A stretch of DNA of 5,825 bases, taken from the NCBI GenBank assembly GCA_030655715.1, contig JAUSPR010000089.1:1-5825 (forward strand), in the 5' to 3' direction. The notes under the pieces are model-generated. The model made no database searches. It had not been told where the DNA came from and saw only the letters and a program-made list of their open reading frames with translations. The DNA is from Thermoplasmata archaeon (GTDB taxonomy: Archaea > Thermoplasmatota > Thermoplasmata > SG8-5). The translations under genes were made by a program, and so were the position numbers. Shown here in pieces: positions 1 to 5,745 of this stretch. The stretch's first letter is position 1. Each line of letters begins with the position of its first letter.

Positions 1-388
1 GGCTGAGAAACTCAGACATCTCCAGGCTGGCAGGCTGAATCGCGGCAATGAAGACTTCCTTGGGCAGTGTACCCAATTTTTCGGCCAGTTCCAGGACCTT
101 CAGAATGTCCAGGTCATGGAGAGAATAACCGACCGTCTTGATGCTGGTGACATCCTCTGGTTTGAAAACACGTACCTCGCCGGGCTTGCCATCGAAATCA
201 ACAGCATCGACAATGATGACCATGTCCAGACCGTCAAACTGGTGCAATAGAGTCATGCCTCCGGTGGCCAGTTCGATGATTGACACGCCAGGTGGTAGGG
301 ATTGGAGCAAGTCCAGAACGCGTACACCGGCTCCATCGTCTGACATGAGAATATTGCCAATGCCGATAACCGCTACTCTGGATGTCAT
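1..388 (-). CDS. [NiFe] hydrogenase maturation endopeptidase (partial, C-terminus cut off by window edge)
   Basis: This is a member of the HycI/HybD/HyaD family of proteases, which remove the C-terminal tail of the hydrogenase large subunit once nickel is in place. My reading from the ATG at 388 begins MTSRVAVIGIGNILMSDDGA and gives 129 residues with no stop before the window edge; family members are usually about 150-175 residues, so only the C-terminus is missing. Visible family marks are the N-terminal GxGNxLxxDDGxG segment (residues 9-21), VDAVD at 60-64 and a His-Asp at 91-92. By comparison with HybD, D18, D61 and H91 are the likely nickel-sensing residues (inference). The gene starts 50 bases after the hydA stop. 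There is no clear Shine-Dalgarno site just upstream, and a stem-loop fills the gap. Its natural substrate is the neighbouring HydA. The function is secure; substrate specificity is inferred from position. Confidence 0.93.
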   Translation of the reverse strand, partial: MTSRVAVIGIGNILMSDDGAGVRVLDLLQSLPPGVSIIELATGGMTLLHQFDGLDMVIIVDAVDFDGKPGEVRVFKPEDVTSIKTVGYSLHDLDILKVLELAEKLGTLPKEVFIAAIQPASLEMSEFLS

Positions 389-403
389 GAAAATATGAAA
401 AGG

Positions 404-426
404 GGAAGAGGTATTTTACCCCTTCC
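404..426 (-). other. Stem-loop between hydA and the maturation protease gene
   Basis: In the minus-strand transcript an 8-bp stem (GGAAGGGG paired with CCTCTTCC, one G-U pair) encloses a 7-base loop and is followed by CCTTTT. It lies between the hydA stop and the protease ATG and includes the only purine-rich stretch that could act as a ribosome site there. It could be a weak attenuator or an RNA-processing or stabilising stem that lowers protease output relative to the structural subunits. The T-run is short, so I do not call it a terminator. Confidence 0.35.
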
Positions 427-438
427 ATTCTGTTTCTT

Positions 439-1803
439 CTACCGCTTCCACTTGATGTCCAGGTAATGCGTAGAGCAGGAAATGCATGGGTCGTAAGCGC
501 GGACCAGCATTTCCAGGAGAAGCTCTATTTCCTTCTCTGGCTTGTCAATGATTGTTGGCGCGAAAGCCTGGAAGTCCAGGTTGATATTGTTATGGTTCTG
601 GTTGGTCGGGATGATGCAGTTGGCCTTGGTAATTACTCCCTTGTCGTTGTACGTGTAATCATGGAATAATATTCCTCTTGGCACATCCACTGCTCCGACA
701 CCTCGACCAGCTTTTACCTCGAACTTAGGCCTCTCATTGACATTCACACCTTTTTCCAGGAGCTTGTCTATTTGGGTGATAGTATCCTCGATGCTGTGCA
801 CAATTTCAACAAGTTGGGCAACATTGTTCATGAACGGGTTGTGGTTTACTGGCTTGAGTCCGAACTTACCTGCCCATTCCTTGGACAGCGGCCCGAGTTT
901 ATCATAGTTCAGGTTGAACCTTGCCAGTGCACCGACCATGTAGGAGTCGCGTTTGTGCTTGGTGTACTTGGCAGTTGAATGTGGAACTACGAATTCATTA
1001 GTGATTCCTTCATATTCAGCAACCGGCCAGCGTCCGCCATCTGTCGAGCCGATGTCGCCATCGTAAATAGCGTATTCATCATCTGCTGTTAATGCGATGA
1101 ACTCAGTCTCTCTTGTGAAATTCGGAAGCTTGTGAGCATTGGCCAGGACTATCTCCGCAACTGCGACAACATCCGGAATCGCGTCAACCCATTTCTGCTT
1201 CATTGCCTTCAGTTGCTTCTCGGACGGTATATGACTAAAACCACCAGGTATCAGGCTGACAGGATGAACGGTCCTGCCGCATGTCAGGTTGGAGAATTCA
1301 TTGGCCAGCCTGTGTAATCCGACAATTTTGAGGACAGCACCCGTGTGGGAACTTGCCAGCGGTACTACACTCGGCGCGCCAAGAAGGTCGGGTGCGACCA
1401 GGTATCCGACATGCAGAACATGGCTCTGCAGGTTCTCTGCGTGGATGGCTAACCGACGAAGTATCTCGGTCTGCTCGGTTGTCTGGATGCCCATTGCGGC
1501 TTCCGTCGCTTTCAACGATGCCAGCGAGTGTCCTATCGAACAAATACCGCAAATCCTTGAGGTGATATGGCTCAGCTCGTTGTACGGTCGGCCTCTTACA
1601 AAGCTCTCGAAGAATCTCGGAGCCTCCGAGACCTGCCACTGGACCTTCTCGATTTTTCCGTCCTTGGCATTCAGAACGATGTTACCGTGACCCTCGACCC
1701 TTGTCAAGTGTTCGACATTGATGTTAACGGTCCGTCCGCCTGGGGCGGCGACTGGAGCTGGCTGTTTTGCAGGTGCTTTTTCTTTCTTACCGAATAATCC
1801 CAT
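439..1803 (-). CDS. hydA: [NiFe] hydrogenase large (catalytic) subunit, group 3b / sulfhydrogenase alpha subunit
   Basis: This 454-residue protein carries the NiFe(CN)2CO active site that splits or makes H2 in a soluble heterotetrameric-type hydrogenase. Residues 31-40 hold the family segment EHLTRVEGHG. The N-terminal metal-binding motif is RICGIC...H (C85, C88, H92), and the C-terminal motif is DPCISCSTH (C440, C443, H446), so all four nickel-ligand cysteines are present. A VPRG...FHDY segment near 374-383 is also typical. An eight-residue tail, YLDIKWKR, follows H446 and is the expected peptide removed by the protease encoded next. I start at the ATG at 1803 rather than the in-frame ATG at 1833, because it has an AGGAGGT site at correct spacing and lies one base after the hydD stop. 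Residues 1-25 are a Lys/Ala/Pro-rich extension (MGLFGKKEK...) absent from typical members. Assignment to group 3b rests on the motifs plus the HydB/HydG partner. Confidence 0.96.
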   Translation of the reverse strand: MGLFGKKEKAPAKQPAPVAAPGGRTVNINVEHLTRVEGHGNIVLNAKDGKIEKVQWQVSEAPRFFESFVRGRPYNELSHITSRICGICSIGHSLASLKATEAAMGIQTTEQTEILRRLAIHAENLQSHVLHVGYLVAPDLLGAPSVVPLASSHTGAVLKIVGLHRLANEFSNLTCGRTVHPVSLIPGGFSHIPSEKQLKAMKQKWVDAIPDVVAVAEIVLANAHKLPNFTRETEFIALTADDEYAIYDGDIGSTDGGRWPVAEYEGITNEFVVPHSTAKYTKHKRDSYMVGALARFNLNYDKLGPLSKEWAGKFGLKPVNHNPFMNNVAQLVEIVHSIEDTITQIDKLLEKGVNVNERPKFEVKAGRGVGAVDVPRGILFHDYTYNDKGVITKANCIIPTNQNHNNINLDFQAFAPTIIDKPEKEIELLLEMLVRAYDPCISCSTHYLDIKWKR

Positions 1804-1804
1804 T

Positions 1805-2587
1805 TTATTCACCTCCTTTGGCTTCTTCAACATACCGATATGTGTACATTGTTTTGCGGTTCATTATCTGTTCCGGGGTAAGCCCGTATTTCTTGAGTAC
1901 TTCATTATGTGCCTGGGTATGCGGGTGATCCACATATCCGCGGCATGCCTCGCACTCACCGCCATGGGTTGGGCAGGGCGCTCCGCAACCGGCTCTTGCG
2001 ATTGGACCCATGCAGAATCCACCGGTTTCAAACACACAAATGTTTTCATTTTTCTTGCACTCAACGCACACTGGGTAGTCCGGTATTGGCAATTTCTTGC
2101 CCTGCAAAAGTGCTACAAGAACACGGCCAAATTCAGCAGTGTCGATTGGACAGCCAGGTATGGTTGCGTCGACTTTCACGATTTCATCGACAGCCCTGTG
2201 CCTCGGTTGTGCGAAGTATGGGTTGGAATCGCCTTTTGTGGTTTCGGAACCAGGATGCCTCTTGTAAACTTCGGCCTTGTTCTCCTCCCCGGTCCATTGA
2301 TTGCTCATGCGCTGGACACCACCGAGATGAGCGCAGGCACCCATAGCGATGAGGATGCTAGCTCTTTCCCTTATTTTCTTGATTCGCTCGACATCGATAG
2401 GCCTGGTGATTGAACCTTCGATTATTGCGATATCGTATTCAGTCGAGGATTCTTTCATGGCTTCCCTGAACTCGACGATGTCGACTAGAGCCAGTACATC
2501 AAGGAGTGCTTCTTCCAGGTTGACGACCTGAAGCTGGCAACCCTCGCAGCTGGAAAAATCAAAGAATGCTACTCTTGGTTTTGTCAT
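1805..2587 (-). CDS. hydD: [NiFe] hydrogenase small subunit, group 3b / sulfhydrogenase delta subunit
   Basis: This 260-residue Fe-S protein passes electrons between the NiFe site in HydA and the HydB-HydG subunit. The proximal-cluster ligands are visible as CEGC (C14, C17), the Cys of GACAHLGG (C85) and the Cys of PGCP (C146). A second Cys-rich block begins DYPVCVEC and runs from C174 to C215 (C174, C177, C184, C192, C201, C205, C212, C215), enough for two more clusters. There is no signal peptide or twin-arginine motif, which fits a cytoplasmic group 3 enzyme rather than a membrane-bound group 1 one. The start is the ATG at 2587, which shares its A with the TAA stop of the upstream gene (TAATG) and has GGAGG seven bases ahead. 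The in-frame upstream ATG at 2680 would add 31 residues lying wholly inside the upstream gene in another frame, and is rejected. The hydA ATG follows the stop after one base. Confidence 0.95.
   Translation of the reverse strand: MTKPRVAFFDFSSCEGCQLQVVNLEEALLDVLALVDIVEFREAMKESSTEYDIAIIEGSITRPIDVERIKKIRERASILIAMGACAHLGGVQRMSNQWTGEENKAEVYKRHPGSETTKGDSNPYFAQPRHRAVDEIVKVDATIPGCPIDTAEFGRVLVALLQGKKLPIPDYPVCVECKKNENICVFETGGFCMGPIARAGCGAPCPTHGGECEACRGYVDHPHTQAHNEVLKKYGLTPEQIMNRKTMYTYRYVEEAKGGE
1811..1818 (-). promoter_or_regulatory. Ribosome binding site deciding the hydA start
   Basis: The minus strand reads AAGGAGGT about seven bases before the ATG at 1803. The site lies inside the last codons of hydD (encoding KGGE), whose TAA ends one base before the hydA ATG. 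It fixes the hydA start at 1803 rather than the in-frame ATG at 1833, and suggests coupled translation. Confidence 0.85.
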
Positions 2588-4494
2588 TAGAACGCCTCCG
2601 GTATGTCTTTGAGGTCTGCAAGGTTGAAAACGGGTCCCTCCTTGCACACATAAATTCCGTTCATCTGGCAATGGCCACATTTACCAACACCGCATTTCAT
2701 ACGCCTTTCCAGCGAGACAATGATGTTTTCTTCTGGGACACCAATCTTCTTCAGGTCAGCTATGACGAATCTGTAGAATATTGGAGGTCCAACAACGATT
2801 GCCATCGTATCCTGTGGAACGAATTGAACCTTGGGGACTAATGTGCCAACGACTCCGATATTGCCTTCCCAGCATTCGCCCTCTGGACATTTGTCAACTG
2901 TCAGAAGATGCTCCGCACCCTTGTCGGGCCAGCTCTTGATTTCGTCAGCGAAAAGCAGCTCACATGGTTCCTTGCAGCCATACAAAATCTGAACCTTGCC
3001 GTAATCCGCGCGATTGTTCAGTACTTGGTTGATTAGCGACCTCATTGGTACGATGCCCAGACCGCCAGCAACGAATAGAAGGTTCTTGCCCTTGAGGGCT
3101 TCGAAATCGAATCCGGTTCCGAAAGGACCGCGAATTCCAATTTTGTCGCCGGCTTTCAGGCCATGCAACTTGGATGTGACATCCCCCACGTTCCTGACGA
3201 CCATCTCGAATGTGTTGCCGCCCGGTGCTGAACTTACTGATATCGGAGCCTCGCCTATGCCCATTATTGAGACCTCGACGAATTGGCCTGGCTGGTGTCC
3301 CAGTGGCTGGCCGTCGTCCAATTGTATTTCAAAGAAGGTCTCGGTTTTCGTTACCTTTTCAACGCGCTTCAATGTAGCAGAACGCGGGATGTAGAGATTG
3401 GTTGTGTCAGGTATTGCTGCAAGATCTGCCTTGATTGGAAGTTCGAATGCTGGTCCTTCAGGAACCATTCCACCCTCAGCCAGCTTATTGAATAGCTCAA
3501 CCGGGTCTGCAATGTCAGGAATGCACTGGCTGGAGCAACGGCCACAGCCGACGCAGGCCACAAATCCCAGCATCTCTGGAAGATATTGGCCTTTCCTATT
3601 GAATCTGTGCCTGTATCTATCCTCGATCTTCTCACGGAATATTTCGCCGGGCGCGACCTTCGTGAAGTCGCGGAGCAGACAGCCATCCCATGTTCTGATT
3701 CTTGCGCCAGATGTAAGGTCGAGGTTAACTTCATCTTTAACATCGTAACAGAAACAGGTAGGACAGACCAGTGTACAGGTTCCGCACCCAAGACACTTAT
3801 CGCCTTGTTCTTTCCACACGGGTGAAGAGTAATTGGCTGCCAGTAAATCATGCCAGCCCCTTGGGCTTGCCTTAAGGTTCCTAGTTGCCTTCTGTTGAAC
3901 ATCCTTCTGCAATTGCTGGACCTTCTGAGCTTCCTCAGGAGTTGCCTCAGCAACATTTTGAGCTTTCTCTAAAAGTGCTTTGCCCCTCTCGCTCCCAACC
4001 ATAACTGCAAATTTATCACCGAGATCAGCCAGCATCAAGTCATAAGCCAATTCTGGCTGTGAATCGAATAGCTGAGACATGTTTCCAAAAAAGGCTTTCT
4101 CAGAAACGTTTTTCGGAATCAGACCGATAATTGTCGCGTTCTTTCTCTTTTCCAGGTAAGCATCGTCCACATTGGTGTCAAAGAAATACTTGTCCATCTG
4201 CATTATTGCCATTATGTCGTACGGATGAACGCCTATAATCACCTTCTTCTTGGCAGGTGCTGGTTTCTTTACACCCGTTGAGTCGAAAGCCATCATTGTT
4301 TCAAATTGCGGCAAGAAATACTTCTTCGGTGAAAGTATGGTCACGTCGTAGTCCAGTCGCAGTTCCTTTGCCGAATCCAGTGGTCCAAATACAAATTTTT
4401 CTCCCTTTGCCTTCACGCCTTCAATGTTCATTGACCCCTCTTGAATCAGGGTGTCCACAAAGGCGTGGAAATTATCTTTTGACAATATTTTCAT
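2587..4494 (-). CDS. hydB/hydG: Fused HydB-HydG subunit: 4Fe-4S electron-transfer protein joined to FAD/NAD(P)-binding reductase with 2Fe-2S motif
   Basis: This 635-residue protein joins what are normally two subunits of group 3b hydrogenase (beta and gamma; AsrA/AsrB-like). Residues 1-340 resemble HydB: a GVHPYDIMA...DKYF segment at 88-105, then two 4Fe-4S motifs, CLGCGTCTLVCP (C234, C237, C240, C244) and CVGCGRCSSQC (C314, C317, C320, C324), with the family's CPTCFC and RYRHRFNRK between or near them. Residues about 366-635 resemble HydG, a ferredoxin-NADP reductase-type unit: an FAD-binding barrel around QPGQFVEV...EAPISVSS (401-422), the nucleotide-binding glycine motif AGGLGIVPMRSL (476-487), and a C-terminal CX4CX2CX7C motif (C601, C606, C609, C617) for a 2Fe-2S cluster as in PyrK. 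The expected role is electron exchange between HydD and NAD(P)(H). NAD versus NADP preference cannot be read from sequence. A KKPAPAKKK insert sits at 76-84. First gene of the operon, with AGGAGGAGG ahead of its start. Confidence 0.94.
   Translation of the reverse strand: MKILSKDNFHAFVDTLIQEGSMNIEGVKAKGEKFVFGPLDSAKELRLDYDVTILSPKKYFLPQFETMMAFDSTGVKKPAPAKKKVIIGVHPYDIMAIMQMDKYFFDTNVDDAYLEKRKNATIIGLIPKNVSEKAFFGNMSQLFDSQPELAYDLMLADLGDKFAVMVGSERGKALLEKAQNVAEATPEEAQKVQQLQKDVQQKATRNLKASPRGWHDLLAANYSSPVWKEQGDKCLGCGTCTLVCPTCFCYDVKDEVNLDLTSGARIRTWDGCLLRDFTKVAPGEIFREKIEDRYRHRFNRKGQYLPEMLGFVACVGCGRCSSQCIPDIADPVELFNKLAEGGMVPEGPAFELPIKADLAAIPDTTNLYIPRSATLKRVEKVTKTETFFEIQLDDGQPLGHQPGQFVEVSIMGIGEAPISVSSAPGGNTFEMVVRNVGDVTSKLHGLKAGDKIGIRGPFGTGFDFEALKGKNLLFVAGGLGIVPMRSLINQVLNNRADYGKVQILYGCKEPCELLFADEIKSWPDKGAEHLLTVDKCPEGECWEGNIGVVGTLVPKVQFVPQDTMAIVVGPPIFYRFVIADLKKIGVPEENIIVSLERRMKCGVGKCGHCQMNGIYVCKEGPVFNLADLKDIPEAF
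2595..2599 (-). promoter_or_regulatory. Ribosome binding site deciding the hydD start
   Basis: GGAGG on the minus strand lies seven bases before the ATG at 2587, inside the last codons of the upstream fusion gene. Together with the TAATG stop/start overlap it supports the 260-residue form of HydD. Confidence 0.75.
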
Positions 4495-4500
4495 TTTATT

Positions 4501-4509
4501 TCCTCCTCC
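4501..4509 (-). promoter_or_regulatory. Strong ribosome binding site of the first hydrogenase gene
   Basis: The minus strand reads GGAGGAGGA, preceded by AAG, with the core AGGAGG about eight bases before the ATG at 4494. It supports that start codon. Confidence 0.8.
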
Positions 4510-4615
4510 TTGACAATATTAGATTAATATAGAGGTCAGTAAATGCTATATCGTATAAAAATACATTGCTTAATAGGCATTGCACAATCGATGAAAAAAA
4601 TTAATGCGCATATTC
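4510..4615 (-). promoter_or_regulatory. AT-rich leader and probable promoter region of the hydrogenase operon
   Basis: This non-coding stretch lies between the terminator-like hairpin and the first hydrogenase gene, so a promoter is expected here. On the minus strand a weak sigma70-like pair is TTGTGC (4582-4587) and TATTTT, 18 bases apart. TTTTTATA and CTATATTAA would also serve as archaeal TATA-like boxes. None is a convincing match. A direct repeat, CATTGC (plus strand 4564-4569 and 4578-4583, period 14), lies within the candidate promoter, and a perfect palindrome ATGCGCAT is at 4604-4611. Both are possible regulator sites; no known operator is recognised. Confidence 0.3.
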
Positions 4616-4691
4616 AAAAATTAAAAAATCATGTAAGCTTCCAGCCCCTAAAGTGACTGATGTTTGTTGCTAGGGCTGGAAGTTTACATGA
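4616..4691 (-). terminator. Long hairpin with T-rich tail, probable intrinsic terminator after the HEAT gene
   Basis: Arms 4629-4647 and 4673-4691 pair over 19 positions with one exception (4637 with 4683), around a 25-base loop. On the minus strand the stem is followed directly by six T, AA, then five T (4628-4616). This is the expected layout for stopping transcripts from the HEAT gene before the hydrogenase operon. The GC-rich part of the stem is at the loop end rather than next to the T-run, which weakens the case. The single non-pair is G-U on the plus strand and A-C on the minus strand. The 5' arm resembles 5724-5745, so this may also be a repeated mobile-type palindrome. Confidence 0.55.
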
Positions 4692-4695
4692 ATAG

Positions 4696-4785
4696 GCCAT
4701 GCACCTGAATTATCAAAGCCATTTAGCTTTGATTTCATGTGGAAATATCTGCACGGTGCATGGGGGGTCATGCACACAGCATGGC
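4696..4785 (-). repeat. Nested palindromic element with alternative pairings, possible structured RNA
   Basis: Starting 15 bases after the HEAT stop, this stretch can fold into a long stem: CCATGCACC (4697-4705) with GGTGCATGG (4755-4763), TGAA with TTCA (4706-4709 and 4734-4737), and ATCAAAGC with GCTTTGAT (4712-4719 and 4726-4733), closed by a 6-base loop, about 21 bp in all with bulges of 2 and 17 bases. A competing fold pairs GTGCATG (4756-4762) with CATGCAC (4769-4775) and GCCATGC (4696-4702) with GCATGGC (4779-4785), giving a three-way junction that keeps the inner ATCAAAGC stem. It is AUG-rich but contains no credible reading frame. I do not recognise a known RNA family. Confidence 0.5.
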
Positions 4786-4799
4786 AATCTTCCTTTTGT

Positions 4800-5363
4800 T
4801 TATATTCCTCTTCTTCCTGAACATTCAATGCAGTAACCGAAGTTCACAACGGGATATTTCTTACAAGCTGAACACATCTCAACGCTCACTGTGCAAATGT
4901 CTTTCATCTTTGCACTGAGACATTCGTGTTTTTCAATGCATATTTTCGCTTTGATGTCCTTGACAGCCCTCGTGGCACCCCATCGGATTTCCACGTTTTC
5001 ATTTTCCACAGCAAAATATAAGGAATCAATTGCTGGCTCCCCAATATCTGCAAGGGCCTCTATGGCTCTCCATTGGACGGAAGTCTCCTTATCCGCTAAT
5101 GCCTGTATCAATGGCTCGATTGCTCTAGCATCACCTATATGCCCAAGAGCCTCTGCGGCCCTCCACCGGATTATAGAGTTTTTAGAATTTAGAAGTGCTT
5201 GAATGATGGGTTCTACTGCCGCCTCTCCGATATTTTCGAGAGCGATGCGCGCCTCCTGTTGTGCAAGGCCATTTCCTTCTCCACAAGATTTTATAAGCTC
5301 TTCTATTCCATCTAAATCATGCGTTCTTTCTTCACGTGCTATTTTTCCTGGTATGCTTTCCAT
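4800..5363 (-). CDS. HEAT-repeat (PBS-lyase type) protein with C-terminal cysteine-rich, zinc-ribbon-like tail
   Basis: This 187-residue protein has no signal peptide or membrane segment. Residues about 15-138 form roughly four alpha-helical HEAT-like repeats. The clearest repeats run through IRWRAAEALGHIGDARAIEPL (66-86), VQWRAIEALADIGEPAIDSL (96-115) and IRWGATRAVKDI (126-137). Such repeats make a curved scaffold for protein binding. The PBS-lyase name is a family label and does not imply a lyase here. The C-terminal 45 residues hold C142, H146, C148, C157 and then CxxC-x10-CxxC (C164, C167, C178, C181), a likely zinc or other metal site. The start at 5363 has GGAGGT six bases ahead. It is a separate transcription unit from the hydrogenase, being followed by a structured element and a terminator-like hairpin. 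A link to hydrogenase is not shown; function is unknown. Confidence 0.85.
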   Translation of the reverse strand: MESIPGKIAREERTHDLDGIEELIKSCGEGNGLAQQEARIALENIGEAAVEPIIQALLNSKNSIIRWRAAEALGHIGDARAIEPLIQALADKETSVQWRAIEALADIGEPAIDSLYFAVENENVEIRWGATRAVKDIKAKICIEKHECLSAKMKDICTVSVEMCSACKKYPVVNFGYCIECSGRRGI

Positions 5364-5375
5364 TTTTCTACCTCC

Positions 5376-5723
5376 ATTCTATTTTATCGTGTACTTTCAC
5401 TATCTTCGATCTTATTTCTTTTTCATGAACAGTATAGGTGATTTTTCTATTTAGAATGGAATTACACAATTATCAACAATAAATGATGAATATGCCATTT
5501 TACTGTGTGAAGTAGTACCACTTATATCACTGGCCATTTAAAAATGTGTATGATATTGTGTGTGTTTCTTATCATGATTTTCATTCATTTATTTTAAATT
5601 TATAACTTGAAACAGCCAATAATTTATATTAATACCTATATTTTATGTTAAAAATGCTAAATGATATGTTGAACAGGGAATTCTGATGGAAGACAATTAT
5701 TGAATGTTATTCTTGCAGTGTAT
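5376..5723 (-). other. AT-rich intergenic stretch without a gene; upstream region of the HEAT gene
   Basis: I find no coding region with a start, ribosome site and useful length on either strand here. The promoter of the HEAT gene should lie at its left end; minus-strand TATACT and TAAAAT hexamers occur, but neither has a convincing -35 partner. An inverted repeat, CCATTCTA (5374-5381) and TAGAATGG (5452-5459), spans the likely promoter. Short palindromes such as ATCATGAT and TAAATTTA occur further right, as expected in AT-rich DNA. Nothing else is supported. Confidence 0.5.
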
Positions 5724-5745
5724 TGTAAACTACCAGCCCCTAAAG
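5724..5745 (+). repeat. Second copy of the terminator-hairpin arm (22 bp, two mismatches)
   Basis: Positions 5724-5745 match 4632-4653 in the same orientation at 20 of 22 bases, including an exact CCAGCCCCTAAAG. With the mirror-image arm at 4673-4688 this makes three related copies in the window. The copy here runs into the first unit of the tandem repeat. It may be the end of an insertion element or of a small palindromic repeat family. Confidence 0.55.

Noticed and set aside
234..428. 64-residue minus-strand frame upstream of and overlapping the protease
   Set aside because: It is out of frame with the protease, whose frame from 388 shows the GxGNxLxxDDGxG family motif.
439..1833. Longer 464-residue form of HydA
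   Set aside because: The ATG at 1833 is inside hydD, whereas the ATG at 1803 has a strong AGGAGGT site and sits one base after the hydD stop.
1718..2413. 231-residue plus-strand open frame
   Set aside because: It lies opposite the well-supported hydD and hydA genes, has no recognisable motif and no ribosome site; it is a shadow of the real coding strand.
439..2587. Group 3c (Mvh, heterodisulfide reductase-linked) or group 1 uptake hydrogenase
   Set aside because: There is no MvhD-like or Hdr gene, no twin-arginine signal on the small subunit and no cytochrome b gene; the HydB/HydG partner points to group 3b.
1805..2680. Longer 291-residue form of HydD
   Set aside because: The extra 31 residues lie inside the upstream gene in another frame; the ATG at 2587 has a GGAGG site and a TAATG overlap, and the mature family sequence begins there.
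3369..3956. 195-residue minus-strand frame inside the fusion gene
   Set aside because: It is an alternative frame of the HydB-HydG fusion, which has conserved Fe-S and flavin motifs throughout this span.
4697..4763. tRNA gene
   Set aside because: The stems do not follow the four-arm tRNA pattern and no T-loop sequence (TTCRANY) or acceptor stem is present.
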